DNA of 64,000 nt from contig NZ_CP142860.1 of the NCBI RefSeq assembly GCF_036287215.1, positions 1,674,001-1,738,000 on the forward strand, in the 5' to 3' direction. Below, in pieces: positions 1 to 8,131 of the stretch; positions within the stretch are counted from its first letter, which is position 1, and each line of letters starts with the position of its first letter. The DNA comes from Caproiciproducens sp. CPB-2. GTDB taxonomy: Bacteria > Bacillota > Clostridia > Oscillospirales > Acutalibacteraceae. Both the position numbers and the translations under genes were made by a program. The notes under the pieces were generated by a model, which did no database searches, had not been told where the DNA came from, and saw only the letters and a list, made by a program, of their open reading frames with translations.

Positions 1-261
1 TTGTCCGCCATTCCAGTAAGATACAGGATAATCATTTAATAGTTCAAAGTTTTCATGGTTGCCGTCAATAAAGAGCGTTGTTAGTGGAAGTTCATGAAGG
101 GTTTGTTTAAGCAATGTGTCTTTTTTTCCACCGTCCCAGCACACACCCACATCTCCCAGAATAATAACGAAATCTTCCTTAGTTATTCTTTTATTCTCAA
201 AAAAACGTGTAAGCCTGTCTACCCCTAAGTTACTATGAATATCGCCAGTTAAGTAAATCAT
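1..261 (-). CDS. Metallophosphoesterase, C-terminus cut by the window edge
   Basis: The first 87 residues of a calcineurin-like phosphoesterase are present; the rest lies beyond base 1. The metal-ligand motifs of the family are visible in order: GDIH near residue 6, GDVG near residue 42 and GNHE near residue 69. Such enzymes hydrolyse phosphomono- or diesters, but the substrate cannot be told from this part. The ATG at 261 follows a GAGGG ribosome site about six bases upstream. It is the third gene of a minus-strand cassette with the two unknown genes at 337-1007 and is as AT-rich as they are, which suggests that the three travel together. Confidence 0.85.
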   Translation of the reverse strand, partial: MIYLTGDIHSNLGVDRLTRFFENKRITKEDFVIILGDVGVCWDGGKKDTLLKQTLHELPLTTLFIDGNHENFELLNDYPVSYWNGGQ

Positions 262-336
262 ACGATCCCTCTTTTTTTGTTTTTCCGATAAACGCTTTGC
301 GAACTGATCCGATATGAACTTCCCATTTATTGCAGT

Positions 337-612
337 CTATTCCTCTAATGTACTGTTAGTTTGGGCTATCCTTAGAAAACGCAATGCAAAATTTGAAACA
401 AAGGGAGTATTGATTCTACCGTCATAAAGACTTTCCAAATGTTTCCGTAATTTTCTTTCGTCCGAGTCTGTAAAATCAAATTCTCCCCAAAATGATGATG
501 GCTTACAACTGGCTTTCTGCACTTTACGTGCATCACAAAGACTTGTTGGTAGTCTTAAATGTTGCCGCTCTATCAGTTCATAAAAAGATAGTCGGTTTGT
601 TAGAATTTTCAT
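337..612 (-). CDS. Hypothetical protein, 91 aa
   Basis: I do not recognise this small soluble protein. It is rich in Arg, Lys, Phe and Leu and has no membrane segment or signal peptide. The ATG at 612 has a clear AAGGAG site that overlaps the last codons of the gene before it (stop at 615), so the two are translationally linked. It is the middle gene of a three-gene AT-rich cassette. The gene itself is well supported by its ribosome site and spacing; its function is open. Confidence 0.7.
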   Translation of the reverse strand: MKILTNRLSFYELIERQHLRLPTSLCDARKVQKASCKPSSFWGEFDFTDSDERKLRKHLESLYDGRINTPFVSNFALRFLRIAQTNSTLEE

Positions 613-614
613 AT

Positions 615-1007
615 TTACTTCTCCTTAAAAATATTAGTGTTTTGATTTATTAGAAAGTTTGCTTTTAAAAGCATTCTGACTACAAAAGCCTTATGAATCC
701 TAGCGGCATTGAAAACATCTTTGAACATTATTTGCAGGGTATTAATGTTTTCTAAAACAGATTTTTCTAAATTTAATGTTGTATTATATTCGCAGTCGTT
801 GACCTGGGGTTCATCAACTAGTTTTAATTGATAAGATTTTACTGATTTCCAATCAATCTTATTTATATCCTTCGAAAATACATCTTTGGTGATTTTGTTT
901 ACTAACCAGCCATAAGTAGCTGAAACATCTTCCTTTTCTTTATAATTTTCTTTTTCTTTTCTCAAGATAAATTCACTTTCCTGGCTTAACCGCATTTGTA
1001 CTCTCAT
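615..1007 (-). CDS. Hypothetical protein, 130 aa, possible DNA-binding autoregulator
   Basis: This is the first gene of the AT-rich minus-strand cassette. The short N-terminal segment MRVQMRLS followed by charged helices recalls a ribbon-helix-helix fold, but that is a guess from pattern only. The rest is Lys/Asn/Glu-rich and predicted mostly helical. The ATG at 1007 is preceded by GGCGGAG. Directly upstream lies a near-consensus promoter with a perfect 14-base palindrome touching the -10 box, which is where the first gene of such a cassette would commonly act as its own repressor. Alternatives are a phage or plasmid accessory protein. Confidence 0.65.
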   Translation of the reverse strand: MRVQMRLSQESEFILRKEKENYKEKEDVSATYGWLVNKITKDVFSKDINKIDWKSVKSYQLKLVDEPQVNDCEYNTTLNLEKSVLENINTLQIMFKDVFNAARIHKAFVVRMLLKANFLINQNTNIFKEK

Positions 1008-1034
1008 AACTCCGCCTTCATAATGTATTATTTT

Positions 1035-1076
1035 TGATTACGTAATCATTTTAACTGATATAATTGATTTTGTCAA
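1035..1076 (-). promoter_or_regulatory. Promoter with palindromic operator for the 1-1007 cassette
   Basis: On the minus strand TTGACA (1076-1071) and TAAAAT (1053-1048) are separated by exactly 17 bases. Overlapping the last base of the -10 box is TGATTACGTAATCA (1035-1048), a perfect palindrome of 14 bases. A protein bound there would block initiation. Confidence 0.75.
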
Positions 1077-1170
1077 GTCAAATGTTTGGTAAATTGATTG
1101 CAACCATTTGTTACCTATCGGCTTTCCTGAATACTTTGCAGCTTTTGGACTTTGTATAACCGCCTTTCCA

Positions 1171-1199
1171 TTGTAATTGCTTTTTTATGGTGATATAAT
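1171..1199 (+). promoter_or_regulatory. Promoter for the 1353 gene
   Basis: TTGTAA (1171) and TATAAT (1194) have a 17-base spacer, and the TGA just before the -10 box makes it an extended -10. The leader to the start codon at 1353 is about 145 bases. Apart from this promoter and the one facing the other way, the 345-base gap 1008-1352 shows nothing recognisable. Confidence 0.6.
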
Positions 1200-1352
1200 A
1201 AAAAACAATCCGTTTGGTGAGGAAGGGGGGCTTGGCATTTTTAGTTCTATGCTCCCGGCGATAGAAAGTTATGGTTATACGTTTAAAATATTAAAAATAA
1301 AAACATGTATGTTATATTGAGTAAGGTTTATACAACAGACGGCAGGAGGACA

Positions 1353-1958
1353 ATGGATTTGAACAGCATGAATCATATTTTAATTGGAACCATTGTGTAT
1401 GAGTACCTGAACGAGAAATACGGCATTGTTTTAAATAAATCGCGTTTTTTAACGGGCAATACATGCCCCGACCATGGAATTTCTTTTCTACGTCCTCACA
1501 AAATGAGATACTGCAATAAAATGGTGCGCAGAAAGACGGAAAAGCTTTGCAGGAACGATTATCAGATCATCAGCGCAAAGGCGTCCAAAAAACTTGGCAT
1601 TTTGTGTCACTACTACGCGGATTTCTTCTGTTGCGCACACAGCTCTCAATTCAGCGGCAGCATCAGAGAGCATGTCCGGTATGAGAACGAATTGCTGCAA
1701 TTTATGAGGGAAAATTATTCCGCTTTTCGCGAGATGGATTATGTAGCAAATGCGGCCGTTCCGGAGAGTGTAGCGGAAATCAATAGCAGGATGCGAGGCC
1801 TGATTGAAAAGAGACCGGCAAGGGAATACGATTTTGGTACGGAACTGTTCTGTGCCATCCAGGCGTGTGCGGTACTGGTGCTTTCCGTCAGTCTTGCCAT
1901 TCTTTCGCAGTACAATCAGGTATTGCAGCAGGAGCTGAACATGAGAAAGACAGCGTAG
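1353..1958 (+). CDS. Zinc-dependent phospholipase C-like protein
   Basis: This 201-aa protein resembles the Zn-dependent phospholipase C / S1-P1 nuclease superfamily (PF00882-like). It begins MNHILIG and keeps His and Asp residues in a helical context (HILIG, CPDHG, CHYYADFF). The C-terminus has a hydrophobic stretch (about 165-185) that may be a membrane anchor. I chose the ATG at 1353 rather than the upstream in-frame ATG at 1305 because AGGAGGA (1344-1350) sits just before it. Catalytic activity is not certain, since many clostridial relatives are uncharacterised. A bidirectional terminator follows. Confidence 0.7.
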   Translation: MDLNSMNHILIGTIVYEYLNEKYGIVLNKSRFLTGNTCPDHGISFLRPHKMRYCNKMVRRKTEKLCRNDYQIISAKASKKLGILCHYYADFFCCAHSSQFSGSIREHVRYENELLQFMRENYSAFREMDYVANAAVPESVAEINSRMRGLIEKRPAREYDFGTELFCAIQACAVLVLSVSLAILSQYNQVLQQELNMRKTA

Positions 1959-2011
1959 ATTATTGTACTTTCACTGAATACTTAATTAATAAAATCAGAT
2001 GCTGAAAAGCA

Positions 2012-2049
2012 CAAAAACCCGTCAAACGTAAGTTTGGACGGGTTTTTGT
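2012..2049. terminator. Bidirectional rho-independent terminator
   Basis: A run of A, a stem pairing CCCGTCaAAC with GTTTgGACGGG, and a run of T lie between two convergent genes (ends at 1958 and 2072). It can serve both strands. Confidence 0.9.
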
Positions 2050-2071
2050 TTGCGGCTTCAATCGTCTGGAT

Positions 2072-2449
2072 TTAATCTGAAACCTGAGCGAATTCAATCC
2101 GCTCATTGTTAGGCCCTAAGAACAGAAAAAAGCGATTGCTTCTGGGAGCAAACATTTCGTTTGATTCGATTCCGTTACTGACGATCTTACATCCCATTGC
2201 AACGATTTCCTCATATGCCGCGTCGATATTTTCACTTGCTAAGGCGATATGATCAATCGCGCCGGCAGGCTTCTCATCTACACGGCGGCGGTAAATTTCC
2301 AAACGGCAGCTTCCGTTTTCCAAAATACAGGAAAATTCATGCATCACAACCGGTACAAAACCAAAGTTTTTATAGAATTCTACTGTAGTGGTAAAGTCAC
2401 CGGCGGGAATTGCCACGTGAGCGAGGCCTGTTGGAACATTTTTTATCAT
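2072..2449 (-). CDS. VOC superfamily (glyoxalase/bleomycin-resistance-like) protein
   Basis: This 125-aa protein has one vicinal-oxygen-chelate domain: it begins with a GLAHVAIP strand, has VEFYKNFGF in the first half, IDHIALA at the start of the second babb repeat, and ends FFLFLGPNNERIEF. Candidate metal ligands are the His in GLAHVAI, a Glu in the middle, the His in IDHIA and the terminal Glu. The family includes glyoxalase I and dioxygenases; the substrate is unknown. The start is taken at Met6 of the longest frame (2449) because GGAGG inside the upstream codons lies eight bases before it. Confidence 0.85.
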   Translation of the reverse strand: MIKNVPTGLAHVAIPAGDFTTTVEFYKNFGFVPVVMHEFSCILENGSCRLEIYRRRVDEKPAGAIDHIALASENIDAAYEEIVAMGCKIVSNGIESNEMFAPRSNRFFLFLGPNNERIEFAQVSD

Positions 2450-2550
2450 TTTTTCATCCTCCATATTTCGTCAAATTCCTTGCTGATTGTCACACATCAC
2501 ACAAATTTTGTATCGTTTTAATATTACATGCAGCAAACAATAAAGTCAAT

Positions 2551-2586
2551 AAAAATTTAGCCCTCCCGATCATAGCGGGAGGGCTT
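2551..2586 (-). terminator. Terminator of the 2595-2936 gene
   Basis: A 10-bp GC-rich stem (AGCCCTCCCG with CGGGAGGGCT) and 7-base loop is followed on the minus strand by a T-rich stretch. Confidence 0.9.
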
Positions 2587-2594
2587 ACGTTGAT

Positions 2595-2936
2595 TTATAC
2601 GGTAATATCAAGCAGATGATCGCTTAGAGAAGTGACAGAATCTCCGATCCGGTTGCCCGCTTGTGCGGTATCAGTCATTTGCGTTTCCTGTGCCTTTTTA
2701 TTCGCTTCATTTTGCAGCTGCTGAATTTGCTGCTGAATCTGGGAAATCTGCTGTTGAAGCAGAGCCTTCTGCTCCTGAATCTGATCGGAATCCTGCCCGG
2801 AGGAATCGGTATCCAATTCGGTAAGCTCCTGCTGCAGTTGTTTTTCCTGCGCTCTTAATTTGCTGATTTCGCTTTGATTGCCGGTACCCGATGTCGCGGT
2901 GTAGCTGCTGATGCCTGAAACCGCCGAAATGCTCAT
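2595..2936 (-). CDS. FlxA-like coiled-coil protein
   Basis: This 113-aa protein has a Ser/Thr-rich N-terminus (about 1-20), then a long Gln/Leu heptad region (about 22-85) that should form a coiled coil, and a short tail. Composition and length match FlxA-like proteins (PF14282), which in enterobacteria are under flagellar control but whose role in clostridia is unclear. No flagellar genes are near. Its own promoter was not identified; a terminator follows directly after its stop. Confidence 0.75.
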   Translation of the reverse strand: MSISAVSGISSYTATSGTGNQSEISKLRAQEKQLQQELTELDTDSSGQDSDQIQEQKALLQQQISQIQQQIQQLQNEANKKAQETQMTDTAQAGNRIGDSVTSLSDHLLDITV

Positions 2937-3092
2937 AATGAATCACTGTCCTTTATATTGATAAATTTTCCTCTTATGAATGATATCGGTACCTTCACAT
3001 GGAAATGAATGCTTTTTATGAAATTTAAGTTTGGTTTATGTTTCGATGGTATCAGGCAGAGGGGAGGGCTTTACAAAGTTACAGATAATACA

Positions 3093-3143
3093 AAAACCCC
3101 GCTAAAACCAAGTGTTATCACCCACAGGTACAACTACTGAACC
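3093..3143 (+). repeat. About 50-bp repeat, left copy (inverted relative to 15408-15457)
   Basis: The first 16 bases (AAAACCCCGCTAAAAC) are identical to the reverse complement of 15442-15457. The match continues with one gap through GTTA, CACAGG, ACA and TGAACC; about three quarters of 51 positions agree. Candidate end of a mobile element. Confidence 0.65.
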
Positions 3144-3260
3144 GAGGGGTAACCGGTACGAGGCAACAAGAAAGTAGACATTTATTCACGATTATGTGAG
3201 CAGATGTCTGCTTTTTTGTTGTAAATTTTATTCACGAGGCTCTGCACAGGTTGAATTTGA

Positions 3261-3446
3261 GAGCATACGGTCGCTAAGTTGACAAACCAGCTCAAGAAAT
3301 ACCGTGACGATCTCAAGTGTGTTGCTGGGATCAAGGTGCGCAGTGAACATATGAAAGAGAACATAAAGCTAATTGCCGAAGAAAAACAACTCGCTGCTGA
3401 TCAGATTGGCAAGAAGAAAAGCAAAGCACGAGGCTGCGAACGGTGA
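3261..3446 (+). pseudogene. Gene remnant, unrecognised
   Basis: An open frame of 61 codons begins right after a TGA and has no usable start with a ribosome site. The peptide has real-protein composition: helical, Lys/Glu/Leu-rich, with LKKYRDDLK and IAEEKQLAADQIGKK, and resembles a coiled-coil C-terminal tail. It lies just inside the left repeat, which suits decayed mobile DNA. I cannot name the parent family. Confidence 0.4.
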
Positions 3447-3539
3447 AAAGTAAAGAAGCTTTGCCTATTTCCCAATATTGCAAGTCAAACCCTGTACGAT
3501 CATCATCTTCAAGCTGGCCTTGATTTAAACAGAAAATTT

Positions 3540-3725
3540 TTAGCCAACCATCGTTATTATATTGCTGTTTGAGAGATATGCATATTCTATGGCTTCAGGA
3601 GCAGTATCGTTTGCTTCAGCTACCCGGTTTTCGTTATTTGTAGTCTGAACTACAATTTTACCAGCCGCAAAAGTTGCATGGTTTTGCTTTTGATTACTAT
3701 GTTTTCCTTTTCTATAAAGTGTAAA
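3540..3725 (-). pseudogene. Coding-like C-terminal fragment, unrecognised
   Basis: On the minus strand 61 codons run from a TAA to a TAA without a start codon. The peptide (HATFAAGKIVVQTTNNENR and TAPEAIEYAYLSNSN) has the mixed composition of a real globular protein end rather than of chance AT-rich translation. It is probably the 3-prime end of a gene whose front was lost. No homolog recognised. Confidence 0.35.
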
Positions 3726-3777
3726 TTAATCATTTTAAGGGATAATAATAACAAAAAGACTCCAAGGTGGTGGGTAG

Positions 3778-5571
3778 ATGAGTGTTATTTCGGTCATAAA
3801 AAATATTGTTATATACAAAGAACCAAAAAATAATGAACGGTTTGAATTGCTTGAGGATGAGCAAGAGGATATGGTAAACGGCGAAGCGCCTGAAACATCA
3901 GAAACGGCCGCACAAAACTTCAATGAAAATGAGGAGAACATCCTTCATCAGCCGTCGAAAAATATAATGCAGACGCTCAAAAGAGTAATGAAGCATAAGA
4001 AGCAGGAAGAAGCTCCAAAAGCAACAAACGACGCAAAAGCAGAGCAAAATCAAGACAGTTACAATAATGTGTCTAAAGATCTGAAGAAAAACTTACAAAA
4101 AATGAAGCAGGAATTTCATTTCCCTACCAATCAAGATATTGTCATCAGGGAATTTAAAGTAGTGCAGAAAAGTAATGCCTTTATTGTGTATATTGACGGT
4201 ATGGTCGATAAGAACACCATAAACGATTATATTCTGCGTCAGTTGATGGCAGAGCAAAAAAACAACAAAAACACGAAAATAAGTGTTGATTATATCACAG
4301 ATAATCTTCTTGCAATTAACCAGGTTATTAGGCAGACAGATTATGAGGAAATTATCAAGCAGATACTAAACGGCCTTACCGCACTTTTTGTTGAAGGTAA
4401 TCAAGAATGTGTTCTCATCGAAAGCCGCGGATATGAAAAAAGAAGTGTTTCCACGCCGTTAGACGAATCGGTAATCAAGGGGCCCCAAGAGGCATTTACT
4501 GAGAATCTGCGCACAAATTTGACATTAGTACGTAAAATCATTAAAAATAAAGACCTTGTTACCGAGATGATGCCTATGGGGAAGGCAGAAAATACAACCT
4601 GTGCGATTATGCATATTAAGGGTATCACCAATCCCAAAATTGTGCAGGAAGTAAAAAGAAGGATTGGCAGCATCAATATTGATTTTATAGCGGGGGATGG
4701 TGGATTAGACCAACTGATTGAGGATCACCCTTTTTCTCTGTTCCCTCAAATACTAAGCACCGAGCGACCCGATAAAACGGCATCCTTTTTAATAGATGGA
4801 AAGGTCGCCATTATCTGTGATGGCTCACCTTATGCAAGTATAGCCCCGATAACATTTTTTCGTTTTTTCCACACCTCTGAGGATACAATTCTTCGTTGGC
4901 AATTTGGTACATTTTTGAGGCTTATTAGGATGGTTGCCGCCTTTTTGGCAACATTTTTACCCGGGCTTTTCGTTGCCCTTACTTTATATCATCAGGAGAT
5001 GATTCCCACCGAACTTCTATTTTCACTTTCGAGGGCAAGAGAAAATATCCCCATCCCTTCAATATTGGAACTTCTGGTCATGGAGTTATTCTTCGAGCTT
5101 ATGCGGGAAGCAGGTGTACGGTTACCTGGGGCTATTGGCCAAACCTTAGGCATTATCGGCGCTATTATCCTGGGTTCAGCGGCTGTTGCCGCAGGTATTG
5201 TGAGCCCTATATTAATTATGGTTGTCTCAATTACCGGATTGTGCAGCTTTGCAATTCCTAATTATAGCATAGCATTTGGGGTCAGGATAACGAGGTTTAT
5301 ATTTTTTTTCTTTGGTGCGATTGCGGGCTTTTACGGTATTGCGGCGGGTATTTTCATTTTTGGCGGTCTTGCCTGCTCCATGAAATCCTTTGGTGTGCCA
5401 TACTTCAGCCCTGTTGCACCTAAAACGAAAGCAAATCATGATATTGGTATCATGGCACCTCCTTGGACGCTCAAAGAAAGACCGGACTTTCTTAATACAA
5501 ACAACAGGAAAAGAACGAGCGGCACAGTGCGGGGCTGGATACAGCAAGCTAACAGAGGTAACGGCAAATGA
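3778..5571 (+). CDS. Spore germination protein, GerA family (A subunit)
   Basis: This 597-aa protein is the A subunit of a nutrient germinant receptor in the spore inner membrane. It has a long charged, Lys/Gln/Glu-rich N-terminus (about 1-110), the soluble GerA domain (about 115-370, with VYIDGMVDK and PLFSLFPQ-like segments) and about five membrane segments after residue 370 (VAAFLATFLPGLFVALTLY, the PTELLFSLSRARE loop, LGIIGAIILGSAAVAAGIV). Length is slightly above the usual 480-550 because of the N-terminal extension. The ATG at 3778 follows AAGGTGGTGG. It is first in a tight operon with B, C and a small fourth gene, overlapping the next by four bases. The germinant is unknown. Confidence 0.93.
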   Translation: MSVISVIKNIVIYKEPKNNERFELLEDEQEDMVNGEAPETSETAAQNFNENEENILHQPSKNIMQTLKRVMKHKKQEEAPKATNDAKAEQNQDSYNNVSKDLKKNLQKMKQEFHFPTNQDIVIREFKVVQKSNAFIVYIDGMVDKNTINDYILRQLMAEQKNNKNTKISVDYITDNLLAINQVIRQTDYEEIIKQILNGLTALFVEGNQECVLIESRGYEKRSVSTPLDESVIKGPQEAFTENLRTNLTLVRKIIKNKDLVTEMMPMGKAENTTCAIMHIKGITNPKIVQEVKRRIGSINIDFIAGDGGLDQLIEDHPFSLFPQILSTERPDKTASFLIDGKVAIICDGSPYASIAPITFFRFFHTSEDTILRWQFGTFLRLIRMVAAFLATFLPGLFVALTLYHQEMIPTELLFSLSRARENIPIPSILELLVMELFFELMREAGVRLPGAIGQTLGIIGAIILGSAAVAAGIVSPILIMVVSITGLCSFAIPNYSIAFGVRITRFIFFFFGAIAGFYGIAAGIFIFGGLACSMKSFGVPYFSPVAPKTKANHDIGIMAPPWTLKERPDFLNTNNRKRTSGTVRGWIQQANRGNGK

Positions 5572-6665
5572 TTAAAGAGGGAAAATTCGGTGTTCAGGAA
5601 GCCGTATGCCTTATCACGGTAACAATAACTTCTAAAGTTTTTTTCTCAAGCCCGGCAATAATTGCAGGGCTTATAGGCAACACAGGTTGGTATACTACTT
5701 TAATTTCAGCTGCGGTTGCTCTTGTAGGTTTCTGCTTTATTTATTTACTATTGAAGCGTTTCCCGGGCAAAGACATCGTGGAAATATTTGATACAGCCTT
5801 AGGACGAGTTGTTGGATTTATCTTTTCGGGGATATTAGGAATATACATGCTTTTTATTTCTGTTACCAGAGTAAATGAATTATCGGAATTTCTTAAGGTT
5901 TACGTTATTCCTCTAAGTCCCAACTGGCTCATTATCGGTATTTTTATTACTTGCATTTTTACTCTTTCTTTGTTGGGCTTAGAGAGTATTGCAAGGCTTT
6001 CAAAGCTTTTAATATATGCCTTGTTAGCCGGTTTTTTAGTCGTACTGCTTCTGGGTATACAGAATTATAATATTAATAACTTGTTCCCCATCCTTGGATA
6101 TGGATTAGATAAAATTGCTTTTCAAGGTATTGTAAGAAGTTCTGTTTACGGTGAAGTGATTATACTCGCGATATTTGCTAAATCCTTTCAGGGTGTTAAG
6201 TTTATAAAAAAAGAGGGCATAACCGGTATTTTGCTGTCTGCTGCGATTATTTCTGTATCGGGTCTTTCTTATTCATTGACTTTTCCGTATTACGTAGCCC
6301 AAGAAATAACCGCGCCTATGTATGCGATGTCAACACTTATTGATTATGGAAGGTTTATGCAGAGAGTTGAGCCATTATTTTTGTATGTATGGATTATCGG
6401 CAGTTTTATATCGGCATCCTTGGTTTTCTATTCGTTCATATGGATATTCTGTAAAACATTTAGAATACAGGACAAAAAGCCAATCATAATCGGCAGTTGT
6501 ACTATCCTTTATGCAACCGCTTTAATGCACAAGGATATCATATCCATAATTTTGGGGTACGTTGTGCTGATAAGAAATTTTGGTTCATTGCCGCTATTTG
6601 TATTGCCCTTGATAGCCTTGATTGCAGCATTGATCAGGAAAAAAGGAGGCAATTTGAATGCGTAA
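5568..6665 (+). CDS. Spore germination protein, GerB family permease-like subunit
   Basis: This 365-aa protein has about ten hydrophobic segments and is the B subunit (APC-superfamily spore permease fold) that forms the ligand-binding part of germinant receptors in known systems. It starts with the typical short polar stretch and then TVTITSKVFFSSPAI; the family's usual length is 360-370. The ATG overlaps the stop of the A gene by four bases and its own end overlaps the C gene by eight, so stoichiometric expression is expected. Confidence 0.93.
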   Translation: MIKEGKFGVQEAVCLITVTITSKVFFSSPAIIAGLIGNTGWYTTLISAAVALVGFCFIYLLLKRFPGKDIVEIFDTALGRVVGFIFSGILGIYMLFISVTRVNELSEFLKVYVIPLSPNWLIIGIFITCIFTLSLLGLESIARLSKLLIYALLAGFLVVLLLGIQNYNINNLFPILGYGLDKIAFQGIVRSSVYGEVIILAIFAKSFQGVKFIKKEGITGILLSAAIISVSGLSYSLTFPYYVAQEITAPMYAMSTLIDYGRFMQRVEPLFLYVWIIGSFISASLVFYSFIWIFCKTFRIQDKKPIIIGSCTILYATALMHKDIISIILGYVVLIRNFGSLPLFVLPLIALIAALIRKKGGNLNA

Positions 6666-7956
6666 GGTAATCATCCTATTGATTTTAGGCACTTTTCTGC
6701 TAAGTTTAACAGCTTGCTATGATGCTCACGAAATGGACGATATGCTGTATGTTGTTACCATAGGAGTAGATAAGGGGATATCCGACAAATGGCGATTAAC
6801 GATACAGTTTCCCACCATGAAAGAAGGCGGAGGACAGACACAATCCGGCAGTGGCGGCGGCGGGCAGTCACAATCCGGCAGCGGCGGAGATGAGCAGAGT
6901 GGGCACAGTTATGCTTCTATTGACGCGCCCTCGTTCTTTACAGGCATCGACATGTTAAATGCTTCCTTGCCAAGAAAGCTTAATTTCACACACACGCAGA
7001 TTATTGTGTTTTCTGAAGAGCTGGCTAGAGAAGGGCTGATCGGGGAATATATAGCGCCCTTAAGCAGATTCCGTGAGATACGCAGAAGCGCCCATGTATT
7101 TGTTGTGAAGGGGAAAGCTATAGATTTTTTAAAGGAGAATAAGCCTGTGATTGGGACGACTATATCAAAAAGTTTTCAAGTGCTTACACATGCAAGTGAA
7201 AATATCGGTTTTTTCCCACACACTACACTTGAGAACTTCTATGAAGGCCTCAAGTCTCCCTACGGTCAGGCCATTGCAGCTATGGCCTCGGTAAATGATT
7301 CAAAAAGTTTTGCTGAGAACGGTGAACCTTGGGGGACAAAATTTAAAACAGGAGGAGACTATTTTGCAGGCCAGCTTCCGCGAACCGGCCAAAATAAAAT
7401 TGAGGTATGGGGTACTGCATTATTTAACGGCGATAAGATGGTGGGTGAACTGAACGGGGATGAGACCCGGTTTTTGCTCATGATACGAGGCGAGTTCAAG
7501 CAAGGCTCCTTTACAATGCAAGACCCCCAAAAACCCGAACTGATTATACCTTTGGATGTTAGAGTCTCTAAAAAGCCCCAAATTGATATAGATATTAAAG
7601 ATAAAAAGCCTGTTATTCGGCTCAAGGTTCAACTGGATGCGGATTTACTTGCCGTACAGAGCATGATAAATTACGAACAACCAGAACTTCAGTCACTATT
7701 GGAAGAGACCTTTAAGAAAAGCGTAGAAGAAGGAATCACAATGCTTATAAAAAAATGCCAGGGTTTAAATACTGATGTTTTTCATTTTGGTGACTATGCC
7801 GCGAAAAACTTTTTAACCATTGATGCATTTGAAAGCTATGATTGGAACAGACATTTTAAAGAAGCTGAAGTGATTGTCGATGTCAACTTTGCTATCCGTA
7901 GGACTGGAACGCAAATAAAAAGCTACCCTATAAAAGATCCGATAGGAGTGAATTAG
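6658..7956 (+). CDS. Spore germination lipoprotein, GerC family
   Basis: This 432-aa protein is the C subunit of the receptor. It has a lipoprotein signal (hydrophobic residues 3-18, then LTAC with Cys21 as the likely lipidated residue), the N-terminal DDMLYVVTIGVDKG motif common in GerC, and the C-terminal GerAC domain (about 235-430). Between the N-terminal strands lies a Gly/Ser/Gln-rich insert (about residues 57-82) made of repeated QSGSGG units, which is unusual. Coupled to the B gene by overlap and directly followed by a small membrane gene. Confidence 0.93.
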   Translation: MRKVIILLILGTFLLSLTACYDAHEMDDMLYVVTIGVDKGISDKWRLTIQFPTMKEGGGQTQSGSGGGGQSQSGSGGDEQSGHSYASIDAPSFFTGIDMLNASLPRKLNFTHTQIIVFSEELAREGLIGEYIAPLSRFREIRRSAHVFVVKGKAIDFLKENKPVIGTTISKSFQVLTHASENIGFFPHTTLENFYEGLKSPYGQAIAAMASVNDSKSFAENGEPWGTKFKTGGDYFAGQLPRTGQNKIEVWGTALFNGDKMVGELNGDETRFLLMIRGEFKQGSFTMQDPQKPELIIPLDVRVSKKPQIDIDIKDKKPVIRLKVQLDADLLAVQSMINYEQPELQSLLEETFKKSVEEGITMLIKKCQGLNTDVFHFGDYAAKNFLTIDAFESYDWNRHFKEAEVIVDVNFAIRRTGTQIKSYPIKDPIGVN

Positions 7957-8130
7957 ATGAAGTATATTATAGTTGTGCTTCTGTTTGCCGAATTGATTTA
8001 TCTGTTAAGTTTCGCTAAATATAACTGGGTAAAAAAGAATCGGCTTGCGGCAATAGGTTCGGCAATTATTGGCCTTGCGGCTTTTGCGCTTCCACTTTTT
8101 TTGATTTTCTTTGGGCAATATGAGTTATAA
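7957..8130 (+). CDS. Small two-helix membrane protein, probable germinant-receptor D subunit
   Basis: This 57-aa gene starts on the base after the gerC stop. It codes for two hydrophobic helices (about residues 3-17 and 30-50) separated by a short basic turn (KYNWVKKNR). Some gerA-type operons in Bacillus carry a small fourth gene of this form (D subunits such as GerKD and GerUD, which modulate receptor function). Position, size and topology match that role; sequence identity was not tested. A GATAGGAGTGA ribosome site lies inside the end of gerC. GC content rises sharply immediately after its stop. Confidence 0.75.
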   Translation: MKYIIVVLLFAELIYLLSFAKYNWVKKNRLAAIGSAIIGLAAFALPLFLIFFGQYEL

Positions 8131-8131
8131 C

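Larger units (their letters stand above)
2937..3777. other. 840-base region with remnants and no intact gene
   Basis: No complete gene is supported here. It contains a repeat that recurs at 15.4 kb (3093-3143), a hairpin with a T-run near 3175-3225, and two coding-like fragments without starts (3261-3446 plus, 3540-3725 minus). The last 60 bases carry the likely ger operon promoter region: TGTAAA and ATAATAA about 16 bases apart, loosely like a sporulation sigma-G promoter, of low certainty. Confidence 0.5.

Noticed and set aside
3182..3364. 60-codon minus-strand frame
   Set aside because: Opposite the better plus-strand remnant at 3261-3446; no ribosome site.
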